Assembly: GCA_038521625.1 (NCBI GenBank)
Contig: JBCBKP010000001.1
Coordinates: 186,001 to 250,000, forward strand
Direction of reading: 5' to 3'
DNA: 64,000 nt
DNA from: JBCBKP01 sp038521625
GTDB lineage: Bacteria; Planctomycetota; Phycisphaerae; Phycisphaerales; UBA1924
Shown: positions 51,912 through 60,590 of the stretch, one piece after another
Layout of the letters: each line of letters opens with the position of its first letter
How positions within the stretch are numbered: position 1 is the first letter of the stretch
Notes under the pieces: model-generated
What the model saw: only the letters and a program-made list of their open reading frames with translations
Told to the model about the DNA's origin: nothing
Database searches by the model: none
Made by a program: the position numbers and the translations under genes

Positions 51912-53447
51912 ATGCGCACCGAACGCGAGATCCAGGCGGGCGGCGCCCCGCAGATCGTCCGCCCTGTGGAGGTCGTCGCACCCGAATCGGGAGGTGACGC
52001 GCCGATCGAGGTGCGACCGCTTCTCGTCGGGACGCTCGAGACGCTCGATGCCCTCGCCCGCCAGCTCGAGGCGGCGGGCGACGTGCCGGAGCCGCTCGGC
52101 ACGGTGACGGACGTTCGGGCTCTCGCGGAGCAGTGCGATCGGCTGCGTCCGGAGATCGCGATCACGAGCTTCCGGGCCAAGGACCGCGAGCTCGCGGCCG
52201 AGGCCCGATCGATCCTCCGACGTCTGGGCATCGCGGAACGATGTGTCACACCGCTCTCGGAGATGCTCTCGCGCCCGCCGCGGCCGGCGGACGCGACCGC
52301 GCCGCGCGTCGATCCGCTCGAGCTGGTCGGCCGTGCGCCGCGCGAGGTCGACCTGGAGGCGGTGGCGCCGCTGGTCCGCGATCGCTGCGTTCTCGTCACC
52401 GGTGCGGGCGGCTCGATCGGTTCGGAGCTCGCCCAGACGCTCGCGTCGATCGGTCCCGAGCGGCTCGTGCTCATGGAGCGCAGCGAGAACGCGTTGTTCG
52501 AGATCGACCGAGCGATCGCATCGAAGTTCCCGGAGCTCGCCCGCGAGGCCGTGCTGCACGACGTCACCGAGTCGATGCGCACGGCCGAGATCGTGTCGCG
52601 GTTCGGGCCTGCGGTGATCTACCACGCCGCGGCGCACAAGCACGTCCCTCTGATGGAGGATCACCCGGCTCACGCGGTCGTCAACAACGTCTTCGGCACG
52701 CTGGCGGTCGCCGAGGCGGCGCTGGGCGCCGGGGCCGAGCGGTTCGTGCTGATCTCGAGCGACAAGGCGGTCAATCCGACGTCTGTCATGGGCGCGACCA
52801 AGCGTCTGGCCGAGCTGGTCGTGGGGGCCGTGCAGCGTCGCGCGTCGGGGCGAGGTCTGTCGACGAGGCTCTGCTCGGTGCGGTTCGGCAACGTGCTCGG
52901 ATCGGCCGGCAGCGTCATCCCGATCTGGACCGCCCAGCTCGCCGAGGGCGGTCCGATCACGGTCACCGACGAGCGCATGGAGCGGTTCTTCATGACGATC
53001 CCCGAGGCCGCGGCGCTCGTGGTGCGCGCCGCGTCGCTCTCGGACGCGGGCGCCGAGACGTTCGTGCTCGACATGGGCGACCCGGTCAAGATCATCGACC
53101 TGGCGAGGCGGTTCGCGATCGCCCACGGCTACACCCCCTCGATCGATGGATCGGGCGACGTGGAGATCCGCATCACCGGCGCTCGTCCCGGCGAGAAGCT
53201 CAGCGAGGTGCTCGCCTACGAGCGCGAGTCGCTGGCGCCGACCGCGGCGACGGGCATACGGGCCCTGCGGGCCTCGGCGCCGGTCGGGCGTGAGGACCCC
53301 GGGACGCTCGACGTTCGGCTCGACGAGCTGCGGGACGCGGTCCGGCGCGGGGTCGCCTCGGCGGTCCTCGAGGCCGTCGGTCGGGCGGTGCCCGAGTATC
53401 GGTCCGGCGATCGCGGCGAGGATCGGCCCGGCCGCCTGGCGGCCTGA
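51912..53447 (+). CDS. CapD/FlaA1-type nucleotide-sugar epimerase/dehydratase, soluble form
   Basis: 511 residues. The extended SDR core begins near residue 160 with VLVTGAGGSIGSELAQTLA, then YHAAAHKHVPLMEDHP and the active-site block SSDKAVNPTSVMGATKRLAE, as in UDP-GlcNAc 4,6-dehydratases. RITGARPGEKLSEVL near the C-terminus is also typical. The usual four N-terminal membrane helices of CapD/WbpM are missing; instead there are about 150 soluble residues, partly the CoA-binding-like domain (RPEIAITSFRAKDRELAAEA). The product probably makes a 4-keto-6-deoxy sugar for surface polysaccharide or glycans. Confidence 0.88.
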   Translation: MRTEREIQAGGAPQIVRPVEVVAPESGGDAPIEVRPLLVGTLETLDALARQLEAAGDVPEPLGTVTDVRALAEQCDRLRPEIAITSFRAKDRELAAEARSILRRLGIAERCVTPLSEMLSRPPRPADATAPRVDPLELVGRAPREVDLEAVAPLVRDRCVLVTGAGGSIGSELAQTLASIGPERLVLMERSENALFEIDRAIASKFPELAREAVLHDVTESMRTAEIVSRFGPAVIYHAAAHKHVPLMEDHPAHAVVNNVFGTLAVAEAALGAGAERFVLISSDKAVNPTSVMGATKRLAELVVGAVQRRASGRGLSTRLCSVRFGNVLGSAGSVIPIWTAQLAEGGPITVTDERMERFFMTIPEAAALVVRAASLSDAGAETFVLDMGDPVKIIDLARRFAIAHGYTPSIDGSGDVEIRITGARPGEKLSEVLAYERESLAPTAATGIRALRASAPVGREDPGTLDVRLDELRDAVRRGVASAVLEAVGRAVPEYRSGDRGEDRPGRLAA

Positions 53448-53599
53448 AGTCCGCATATCCGCGGGGCGTCCGAGAGCCGTGTCAACGAGCACCGGTCGAG
53501 CGGGTAACGGGGTCTGTGTTTAGACCTGTAACGCGCCGAGCGGCCCGGTCGGTTGCCCGGGCTCGGTTTGTTGCCGATGGCCTTTCCGGAGGAGAGGTC

Positions 53600-53965
53600 A
53601 TGGACCGGACGGCCGGACACCCATTGCTCGAGCGGACCCAGGCGGGACGCGCGGAGGCCGCGGCGGTCGTCCGGTCGCTTCTCGATGCCCGCGCCCTGGG
53701 CGGCGACCTGCTCGGTCGGCGCCTGCGTCAGAACAACGAGCGGGTGCGAGCGCTCGAGCTGGCGATCGACAACGCCATCGCCAGTGCGCAGCGTCTGGTC
53801 GAGGCGCTCGACCGGACGCTCGACGGCGGCGCCGGCGGGCTCGACGCCGAGGACCTCGAGCTGCTCGAGACGCATCTCGGCGGGATCCGTTCCGGCGGCG
53901 TGGTGGGTCGCGTGATCGATGCCGAGCCACCGGCGGGCGGCGCCCCCGGTACGCTCGCCGCATGA
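53600..53965 (+). CDS. Small hypothetical protein upstream of dut
   Basis: 121 residues from the ATG at 53600, chosen because GGAGGAGAGG lies just upstream. The middle is one long helix rich in Arg, Glu and Leu (LRQNNERVRALELAIDNAIA, SAQRLVEALDRTLDG), likely a coiled coil. No family is recognised. The stop overlaps the dut ATG by four bases, so the two are co-translated. Confidence 0.6.
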   Translation: MDRTAGHPLLERTQAGRAEAAAVVRSLLDARALGGDLLGRRLRQNNERVRALELAIDNAIASAQRLVEALDRTLDGGAGGLDAEDLELLETHLGGIRSGGVVGRVIDAEPPAGGAPGTLAA

Positions 53966-54414
53966 CCGAACCGCCCGTCCTCGCGTTCACCAAGCTCCAA
54001 CCGTCCGCCGAGATCCCCGAGTACCAGACCGAGGGCTCGGTCGGCATGGACATGCGTGCTTGCCTGCCGGGCGAGACGCGCGTGCTCGAGCCGGGCGCGA
54101 TCGCGAAGATCCCGACCGGGCTCGCGTGCGCGGTCCCGCGCGGCTACGAGGGCCAGGTCCGCCCGCGATCGGGGCTGGCGACGAAGCACGGCGTGACGGT
54201 GCCGAACGCGCCGGGCACGATCGACAGCGACTATCGGGGTGAGCTGGTCGTGGCGCTGATCAACCTCGGCCCGGAGGCGTTCGAGATCGAGCACGGGATG
54301 CGCGTGGCGCAGCTCGTCATCGCGCCGGTGGCGCACGTCCGGGTCGAGGTCGTGGACCGGCTCGACGAGACGGCGCGGGGCACCGGCGGCTTCGGGTCGA
54401 CGGGCGTTCGCTAG
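53962..54414 (+). CDS. dut: Deoxyuridine 5'-triphosphate nucleotidohydrolase
   Basis: Hydrolyses dUTP to dUMP, keeping uracil out of DNA. 150 residues of the homotrimeric type. All five motifs can be seen: GSVGMDMRA (1), RPRSGLATKHG (2), GTIDSDYRGEL (3, catalytic Asp), GMRVAQLVI (4) and RGTGGFGSTG (5, phosphate lid). A hairpin terminator follows about 17 bases after the stop. Confidence 0.95.
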   Translation: MTEPPVLAFTKLQPSAEIPEYQTEGSVGMDMRACLPGETRVLEPGAIAKIPTGLACAVPRGYEGQVRPRSGLATKHGVTVPNAPGTIDSDYRGELVVALINLGPEAFEIEHGMRVAQLVIAPVAHVRVEVVDRLDETARGTGGFGSTGVR

Positions 54415-54430
54415 ATCGCGTGAAGAGCTC

Positions 54431-54454
54431 GAGCCCCTGCCTCCGCCGGGGCTC
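54431..54454 (+). terminator. Hairpin terminator after dut
   Basis: GAGCCCC at 54431-54437 pairs with GGGGCTC at 54448-54454 around a ten-base loop. It lies in the gap between dut and the convergent gene ending at 54481, so it may serve both. No long T-run follows. Confidence 0.55.
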
Positions 54455-54480
54455 TCGCTGGATGACTCTCTAGGCTCCGC

Positions 54481-54990
54481 CTAGGCCCTGGCGTCGAAGA
54501 GCGAGCCGGGCGGCGCCCGGAGCTGGTCGAGCAGCGCGGACGAGGAATCGCCCGCGCTCTCGTCGCCGTCGAGGGCGGAGATCAGGTCTCCGAGCGCGCC
54601 GTTCGTCGCCGACGTCGCATTGAAGCCCGCAGCGCCGGTTCCGAATCCAGACCCTATTCCCAGCCCGGCCCCCGGAGAGAAGCCGGCGCTCTCCAGCACG
54701 CCGGTCAGCTGCGCCTTGAAATCGCCCGGGCTGATGCCGTTCTTCTCCAGCACGCCCGAGAAGACGTCGCGCGGGTTCGCCCCGGGCCCGGCCTTCTCGA
54801 ACGCGGCCCGCATGTCGGACCGCACGGACTCCAGCTTGGACGTGTCGATCCCGGCGTTCTCCGCCGCCGAGCGGACCCTGGTCTGAATGTCGTTGGGGAT
54901 CCTCCCCGATGCGCCGGAACGATCCGGTCGCGCAATCTGCTGCAGCCATTGGCTCGGCTGCGCCGTTCCTATCCCTGCCACTGCGCTCAT
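54481..54990 (-). CDS. Hypothetical protein, helical with Gly/Ala-rich C-terminal part
   Basis: 169 residues from the ATG at 54988-54990, which has AAAGGAG seven bases upstream. There is no signal peptide. Two helical stretches (DIQTRVRSAAENAGIDTSKL, ESVRSDMRAAFEKAG) are followed by a repeat-like unit (NPRDVFSGVLEKNGISPGDF) and a Gly-rich loop (GAGLGIGSGFGTGAAGF). No known family. Could be a small structural or exported protein of non-classical type; this is only a guess. Confidence 0.6.
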   Translation of the reverse strand: MSAVAGIGTAQPSQWLQQIARPDRSGASGRIPNDIQTRVRSAAENAGIDTSKLESVRSDMRAAFEKAGPGANPRDVFSGVLEKNGISPGDFKAQLTGVLESAGFSPGAGLGIGSGFGTGAAGFNATSATNGALGDLISALDGDESAGDSSSALLDQLRAPPGSLFDARA

Positions 54991-55235
54991 CTGGTTCTCC
55001 TTTCGCGCAAGCCCTGCGGGCCGTTGCCGGTGTCTCCCGCCCCGCACGCGTGGGGCTGGAGGTCGGAGAATCACCGCAAAGAACGTGCCTCTTGGGGCCG
55101 CGCCGGCGCGCGCGAGCGGCAGGATCTGCGCGGCTGCCGTTGAGATGACACGCGAGCCGGGCCGGATGTGACGGGGCGTACGGTCTGCGCGATCCGTTCT
55201 GGGCCGCTCCGGGATCGTTCGAGCGCCGAGCGCGG

Positions 55236-56840
55236 CTACCGCGTCGGGCAGCCCTGGAAGAAGAGGTTGACGAACTCGGCCACGTCGCTCTGGCTGACCA
55301 CGCCGAACGGCGCGGCGACGTCCGCGGGCGAGCAGCCGGGCGAGGCCTGCACGGGCGTCTCGAACGCGCCCATGTCGAGGAAGGTGAACAATCCGAAACC
55401 GGTGTCGGGCGTGCCGGGCTGATCGACGGAGCGGTCGCCGCCCGAGACGTCGGTGAGCCCGTCGCTGACCGCGAGGATCTGCGCGAAGTCGGCGGCGTCG
55501 ATGCCGGCCGAGCCGGGCGCGAGGCGGAAGTCGCCGCCGGGGCGATCGATGAACGCGGGCGCGGCGTCGATGTTGTTGCCGGCGGCGTTCGCGAAGACCG
55601 AGAGGTTGTAGGCGACGTTGCTCAGGGCGTTTAGGTCGGGGGTCGAGTACTCGGCGAGCACGCTGTTGCGGATGCCGACCAGACGGGCATCGGGACCGAC
55701 CGCGACCGGGACGCTCGCGGGACCGACGAGCGTCGTGTTGACGATCGTCAGCGAGGTGTTCTGGTCGTCAGAGACGATCGGCGCGTCGAAGGGCGCGACC
55801 GGATCATGGAAGAGCGAGTTCACGATCCGGGCGATCCCGCCCTGCTTGACCTTGATGTCCGCGGCGCCGAAGTTCGACGGGGCGTTGCCGTTGTTCCGGA
55901 AGATGCAGCGCTCGAAGAGCGCGAAGGAGTTGGACACGATCGCCGCGCCGGCTTCGCCGCCGTTGCCGTCGTGGCCCTCGAAGACGACATCGCGGAACGT
56001 GGCGTTCGCGGGGATGATGCTGGAGCCGGGCTGCGAGGGGAACACGAGCACCCCGCCCCAGCCCTGCGTCGTGCCGCTTCCGAGTCCGTCGGCGATGGTG
56101 AGACCCTCGATGACCGTGGGGGCGGCCGAGCCGAAGATCCACATGATCCGCTCGGGCGTGCCGTCGGGGCGGATGATGGTCGAGCCGGGGCCCTGGCCAC
56201 GGATCGTCACACTGTTCTCGATGCGCAGGTCGTCCTCCTCGAAGACGCACGGCCCGAGGATCAGGACATCGCCGGCGTTCGCGGCGTTCTCCGCGGCGTC
56301 GAGCGTCGGATAGGCCACGCCGGTCGTCTGGTTGAGGACGTTGGGGCCCGGGCAGGTGTCGAGGCAATCCACGACGCCGTCGAAATCGCTGTCGATGGTG
56401 TCGGACGGGGCGATGATCGAGCCGGCGTCGATGCCGTTGTTCGAGGCCGCGACGCGGAGCAGCACGGTCTGGTTCGCGGCGAGGCTCACCTGGATCGATG
56501 GGTTGCCGAGCAGGTCCTGTCCCTGGCTGCACACAATCAGGCGCCCGCCGCACGACGGGAACGCCGCGATGGTGCCGTCGAAGCTATTCAGCCGGAACGT
56601 CGCGGTCTGCGGGCACTGCCCGTTGGTGAAGCTGAACCAGACGTCGAGTGTGTCTCGCCCGAGCGCGCTGCAGGCCGAGCCGTCCCTCGTCGCCCCGGCG
56701 GTGCTGAACTGCGTCGCGACGCCCGGCGTGAGCGCGAGGGCGTTCCTGCAGTCGTCGTTGCTGGGCTGGGCGGCGGCGAGGCTTGCGAGCGTTGCCAGAG
56801 CGACGGCGGCCGTCGATGCGGTGCGGGTGCGGGTCGGCAT
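55236..56840 (-). CDS. Secreted beta-helix protein with dockerin-like C-terminus
   Basis: 534 residues with a signal peptide (STAAVALATLASLAAAQ). The N-terminal ~140 residues form a bacterial Ig/jelly-roll-like domain (PSNDDCRNALALTPG). A right-handed beta-helix of the pectate-lyase type follows (TLDAAENAANAGDVLIL, SVTIRGQGPGSTII, GLTIADGLGSGT). The tail CSPADVAAPFGVVSQSDVAEF and VNLFFQGCP is the Asp/Phe-rich Phycisphaera-type C-terminal motif, similar to a dockerin half, that ends many secreted proteins in this group. Probably an extracellular polysaccharide-binding or -degrading protein; catalytic residues cannot be named. Confidence 0.83.
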   Translation of the reverse strand: MPTRTRTASTAAVALATLASLAAAQPSNDDCRNALALTPGVATQFSTAGATRDGSACSALGRDTLDVWFSFTNGQCPQTATFRLNSFDGTIAAFPSCGGRLIVCSQGQDLLGNPSIQVSLAANQTVLLRVAASNNGIDAGSIIAPSDTIDSDFDGVVDCLDTCPGPNVLNQTTGVAYPTLDAAENAANAGDVLILGPCVFEEDDLRIENSVTIRGQGPGSTIIRPDGTPERIMWIFGSAAPTVIEGLTIADGLGSGTTQGWGGVLVFPSQPGSSIIPANATFRDVVFEGHDGNGGEAGAAIVSNSFALFERCIFRNNGNAPSNFGAADIKVKQGGIARIVNSLFHDPVAPFDAPIVSDDQNTSLTIVNTTLVGPASVPVAVGPDARLVGIRNSVLAEYSTPDLNALSNVAYNLSVFANAAGNNIDAAPAFIDRPGGDFRLAPGSAGIDAADFAQILAVSDGLTDVSGGDRSVDQPGTPDTGFGLFTFLDMGAFETPVQASPGCSPADVAAPFGVVSQSDVAEFVNLFFQGCPTR

Positions 56841-56990
56841 GATCTTCGATTCCCCCTCGGCGTGCGCGGAGCCCGGGTCCGGCCGGGCGATCTCTCTTCC
56901 GCTGAGCCTAAGGGGGAGCGGGGTCGGCGCCGAGCGCTCACGCGCGGATCATTGGAGGAATCGAATCGGCGCCGGCCGCCCGTGTTTGCC

Positions 56991-57764
56991 CTAGGCCGAC
57001 GCGGGCTTCCCGGGGCCCGCGACGCCCCTGCGCTCGACGGCCCGGTCCGTGGCGAACTTCGGCGCGCGGACGCACATCTCGTAGCCGAACCAGATCAGCA
57101 CGATGCCGATCAATTCGCCGATGTAGAGCGCCTCGACGATCCCGCCCTTGGCCATCGAGCCGCCGATGCCGGGCAGGATGCCGCCGACGGCGATCAGCGC
57201 CGTGCCCGCGGCTCGCTTGGGCTGGTCGCCCTTGCGGAGGAACTTGTACGACGAGTAGAAAGCGCCGCCGATCAGGAACAGCGCGGCGTAGCCGTTGATG
57301 AACGGCGTCATCAGGCGGACCCACTGCCACTCGAGCACGGCGCCGCTGGGTCTGTGCGGCTCGAGCTTGCTCGCGTCGAGGGGCGTCAGCAGCACCGCGG
57401 CCGAGGCGGCGACGACGACCACGAGGCTGATCGCGGTGAGCACATGGGCCTTGCGCCGGGGCATCAGCAGGTAGACGGTGCCGGTCGCGAGCGGGTAGCC
57501 GCCGAGGATCGCACCTGCCCAATACCACCAGCGGGTGAGCTCGGGCGTGTTGCCGAAGAGCGTGACGGCCGACTCCAGGGCGGTGCCGAGGCCATAGGCG
57601 CTGACGCCGATCGCCCACCAGAGCAGGTGCGGGGGCCACTTGCGCGGGATCGCGCGGGCCGAGAGGACGGCGAGGAAGGCGATGCAGATCGCGGTCGAGG
57701 CGATCGGCAGGTAGTGGACGAGGGCCGGGGTCTCGGCGAGCGCGGGAGCGACAAGGGCGGTCAT
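56991..57764 (-). CDS. Seven-helix membrane protein of unknown function
   Basis: 257 residues with about seven membrane segments (HYLPIASTAICIAFLAVL, LLWWAIGVSAYGLGTALES, WYWAGAILGGYPLATGTVYL, VLTAISLVVVVAASAAVLL, LMTPFINGYAALFLIGGAFY, TALIAVGGILPGIGGSM, ALYIGELIGIVLIWFGYE). The layout recalls the sensor part of histidine kinases such as 7TMR-type proteins, but there is no kinase domain. No charged transport motif was found. Confidence 0.65.
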   Translation of the reverse strand: MTALVAPALAETPALVHYLPIASTAICIAFLAVLSARAIPRKWPPHLLWWAIGVSAYGLGTALESAVTLFGNTPELTRWWYWAGAILGGYPLATGTVYLLMPRRKAHVLTAISLVVVVAASAAVLLTPLDASKLEPHRPSGAVLEWQWVRLMTPFINGYAALFLIGGAFYSSYKFLRKGDQPKRAAGTALIAVGGILPGIGGSMAKGGIVEALYIGELIGIVLIWFGYEMCVRAPKFATDRAVERRGVAGPGKPASA

Positions 57765-57799
57765 GCGGCCACACTAGGGCAGTTGAGACTCGGTCTCAA

Positions 57800-58612
57800 T
57801 CAGTCGTCGAGATCCAGATGCCCGAGTTCGATCGCGCCCCGCTTGCGTCCCACGATCGCGGTGTACTCGATCGGCGTCCGGTCGATCGCGTAACGGTGCC
57901 GGTATGGCCTCTGGATGACCGCCTCGAGCGTTCCGTCCTCGAGAAGGCGGCCGATGAGGGTCGCGAACCCGGAGCGGTCGCGGGTGTCGAGGAAGTCGCT
58001 CTTGATGGTGAACGCGATCCAGCCGCCGTTCTCAACGCGGTTGAACGCGGCGGCGAATACCGCGGGGGGGATGTCGCCGTAGCCCAGGGCCGCGACGCAG
58101 GTCATCGCGTTGAAGTCGCGCTGGTCGAGCTTGCGGAGGTGCTGGGGCGGCAGGTCGAGCAGGTCGCCGACGGCGTAGTCGGCATAGATGCCGGGGCGGT
58201 CGCGTTCGGCGGCCTCGGCGGCCTCGGGGAAGATGTCCACGCCGACGAGTTCGTCGAAGCCGCGGAGGGCGAGGGCCTCACCAACGCAGCCGTTGCCGGC
58301 ACCGAGGTCGAGCACGACGAGGTCGCGGGGTGACTGTTCCGCCTCGTGCGCCGCGTACATGAGCTCGCCGGCGACAACATCGGGGCTGACACACTCGAAC
58401 GCGTCGTTGACCACGCGCTCGTAGAGGCCCTGGATTTCGAAGATGTCCGCGTATTCGTGAACCCGGAGCTCGCGCCACCCGTCGCCGCTGTCATACAGGA
58501 ACCACTCCTCGTGCTGGTCGAGCCTGCTGCCCGCGTCCGGGATCGCGACGCGGAGGGTGCGGCGGGCGGACTCGAGGGCCTCGCGGGCCTCCGACGGGGA
58601 TGTGGTGCTCAT
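57800..58612 (-). CDS. Class I SAM-dependent methyltransferase
   Basis: 270 residues. The SAM site is LVVLDLGAGNGCVGEALAL, with the acid in LVGVDIFPEAAEAAERD, then FNAMTCVAALGYGDIPP and GGWIAFTIKSDFLD. The N-terminal ~80 residues are helical (EALESARRTLRVAIPDAG). The substrate is unknown; the fold and order of motifs fit a small-molecule or DNA/RNA methyltransferase. It follows the ribosomal protein S1 gene on the minus strand with a 154-base gap. Confidence 0.82.
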   Translation of the reverse strand: MSTTSPSEAREALESARRTLRVAIPDAGSRLDQHEEWFLYDSGDGWRELRVHEYADIFEIQGLYERVVNDAFECVSPDVVAGELMYAAHEAEQSPRDLVVLDLGAGNGCVGEALALRGFDELVGVDIFPEAAEAAERDRPGIYADYAVGDLLDLPPQHLRKLDQRDFNAMTCVAALGYGDIPPAVFAAAFNRVENGGWIAFTIKSDFLDTRDRSGFATLIGRLLEDGTLEAVIQRPYRHRYAIDRTPIEYTAIVGRKRGAIELGHLDLDD

Positions 58613-58766
58613 GGCATCGCTCTCGGGGTATTGCGGGCGGCTCGGGGCGGCCCTGACCTCCGTCGCAGACTGCTGACGCCACGAGGCATCGGTTTCGGCG
58701 CGGGTGCGGACGAAGCACCCTAGCGCCGGGGCCCGAAGATAAACAGGAGCGTGGCCGCTTTCGGGG

Positions 58767-60422
58767 CTAGAGCTTCAGATCGCCCAGACCGATGCCGAGC
58801 CCGCCGGCGTCGCCGAGGCCGCCGCCGCCGGACTTGTCGTCCCTGGCTTTCTTCTGGGCCTGCTCGCGCAGGCGGCGCAGCTGCGGGGTCTCCTTGAGGA
58901 TCTCGTCGGGGGAGCGGTCGTCCCGCTCGCCGCGTCCGCGGCCACGCCCGCGGCCGCCGCCCTGCTGGGCGGGGGCTTCCTTGGTGGCTTTGATCGAGAG
59001 CGAGACCTTGCGGCTGGCGGGGTCGATCTTGAGGACCTTGACCTGGACGACCTCGCCGGCCTGGACGGCGTCTTCGACCTTGTTGATGCGCCGGTAGTCG
59101 ATCTCGGAGATGTGGACGAGTCCCTCGACGCCCGGGGCGACCTCGACGAAGCAGCCGAAGTCGAGGATCTTGGTGACCTTGCCGGTCAGCGTGGCGCCCT
59201 CGGCGACCTCGGCCGCGGCGGCCTCGAAGGGGTCGGCCTCGAGCTGCTTCATGCCCAGGCCGATGCGGTTGGCGTCCCAATCGATCGAGAGGATCTGGAC
59301 GCGGACCTTCTGGCCCTCGCTGACGTACTTGGCGACGGCCTTCTCGCCCATGCCGACGCGGTCGTGCGAGAGGTCGGAGATGTGCACGAGGCCGTCGACG
59401 CCGCCGAGGTCGATGAACGCGCCGAATGGCATGATCTTGCGGACTGTGCCCTCGACGGTGTCGCCCTCGTTCAGGGCCTCGCGGAGTTTCTCGGCGGCCT
59501 TGGCGCGTTCTTCTTTGACGAGCTCGCGCCGGCTGAGCACGATGTTGCCGCGGCCGGAGCGGTCGATCCGCTGCACGCGGCACTCGAGCTTCTCGCCGAC
59601 GAAGATCGAGAGGTCGGGGATGCGGTTGACATCGACCTGGCTGGCCGGCATGAAGGCGCGGTGGCCGGCGACCTCGAGCTCGAGCCCACCCTTGTTGGTG
59701 CCGGAGACGCGGGCCTCGACGTTCTGGCCCGGCTCGAGCAGCTCCCAGTCGGCCTTCTGGACCGTGCCGGGGAGCACGCAGAGCAGGATGCCCTCGTTCG
59801 CATCGAACCGCTGGACGACGACCTCGAGCTGGTCACCGACGTTGGGAAGGTCGACGGCCTTGTCGGTGCCCTCCTTGAACTGCGGGCGCTCGAGGACGCC
59901 GAGCTCCTTGGGGCCGAACTCGACGAAGACGTCGTTGGGTCCGACGGAGACGACGGTGCCGCTGCGGTGCTCGCGGCCGCCCTGGACGACGCGGGGCCCG
60001 CGGAGCTTGGCCTTGGCGGGCTTGGGCGAGGCCTGGGCGCCGCCCATCGCCGCGTCCATGTCGGCGCCCATCTCGGCCATCGCGGCCTCGATCTCGGCGT
60101 TGACCTCGGCCGAGAGCGCTGGGGCCGAGAGCGCCGGGGCCGAATCCGCGGGCGGGGTCGCGTCGCTCGGCTGCGCGGGTGCGGATGCGTCGGCGGGAGA
60201 GGCCTCGGGTGTGGCGGCGGCGCTCGCGGTCTCACTCTGGATCGCTTCGGCCGCGGGCTCGGTCCGGTCTGGGGCGCCGGACTCCGCGGGGGCCTGGGGC
60301 TGCTGCGCTCCGGGCGCCGCTTCAGACATCGCCTCGGTCTGTGGCGCGGTCTGCGGCGCGGACTGGGCCTCGGGGGTGGAGTCTGCGGGGGCGGGCGAGG
60401 ACGTCTGGGTGTCGGCGTTCAT
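58767..60422 (-). CDS. rpsA: S1 RNA-binding domain protein (ribosomal protein S1-like)
   Basis: 551 residues. After an Ala/Pro/Glu-rich, disordered ~150 residues there are four S1 domains: about 150-220 (SGTVVSVGPNDVFVEFGP), 230-300 (VEARVSGTNKGGLELEVAGH), 318-390 (VEGTVRKIMPFGAFIDLGG) and 400-475 (LTGKVTKILDFGCFVEVAPG). The C-terminus has an RG-rich box (GGRGRGRGRGERDD). The third and fourth are strong S1 matches with HISDL/HISEI. Four repeats instead of six, and the RG box, are usual for planctomycete S1. It probably promotes translation of structured mRNAs. Confidence 0.9.
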   Translation of the reverse strand: MNADTQTSSPAPADSTPEAQSAPQTAPQTEAMSEAAPGAQQPQAPAESGAPDRTEPAAEAIQSETASAAATPEASPADASAPAQPSDATPPADSAPALSAPALSAEVNAEIEAAMAEMGADMDAAMGGAQASPKPAKAKLRGPRVVQGGREHRSGTVVSVGPNDVFVEFGPKELGVLERPQFKEGTDKAVDLPNVGDQLEVVVQRFDANEGILLCVLPGTVQKADWELLEPGQNVEARVSGTNKGGLELEVAGHRAFMPASQVDVNRIPDLSIFVGEKLECRVQRIDRSGRGNIVLSRRELVKEERAKAAEKLREALNEGDTVEGTVRKIMPFGAFIDLGGVDGLVHISDLSHDRVGMGEKAVAKYVSEGQKVRVQILSIDWDANRIGLGMKQLEADPFEAAAAEVAEGATLTGKVTKILDFGCFVEVAPGVEGLVHISEIDYRRINKVEDAVQAGEVVQVKVLKIDPASRKVSLSIKATKEAPAQQGGGRGRGRGRGERDDRSPDEILKETPQLRRLREQAQKKARDDKSGGGGLGDAGGLGIGLGDLKL

Positions 60423-60590
60423 GACGCGTCTCGGCGGGGCGGGATCATCTCTGGCCGTCCGGGCCGCCCCAGGCGCCCGTCGGTGGTCTTTCGGTCTCGC
60501 GTGCTGCGAGAACGCTCAGTGTATGAGTCGGCTCGATTCTCGCCAGCGTTTCCCCGCAAGAAAGCGGTCGGCCGGGGTGCGGGCCCGGTC

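Noticed and set aside
53448..53599. GGTCT/AGACC hairpin as terminator after the dehydratase gene
   Set aside because: Only a five-pair stem with no T-run; chance is likely.
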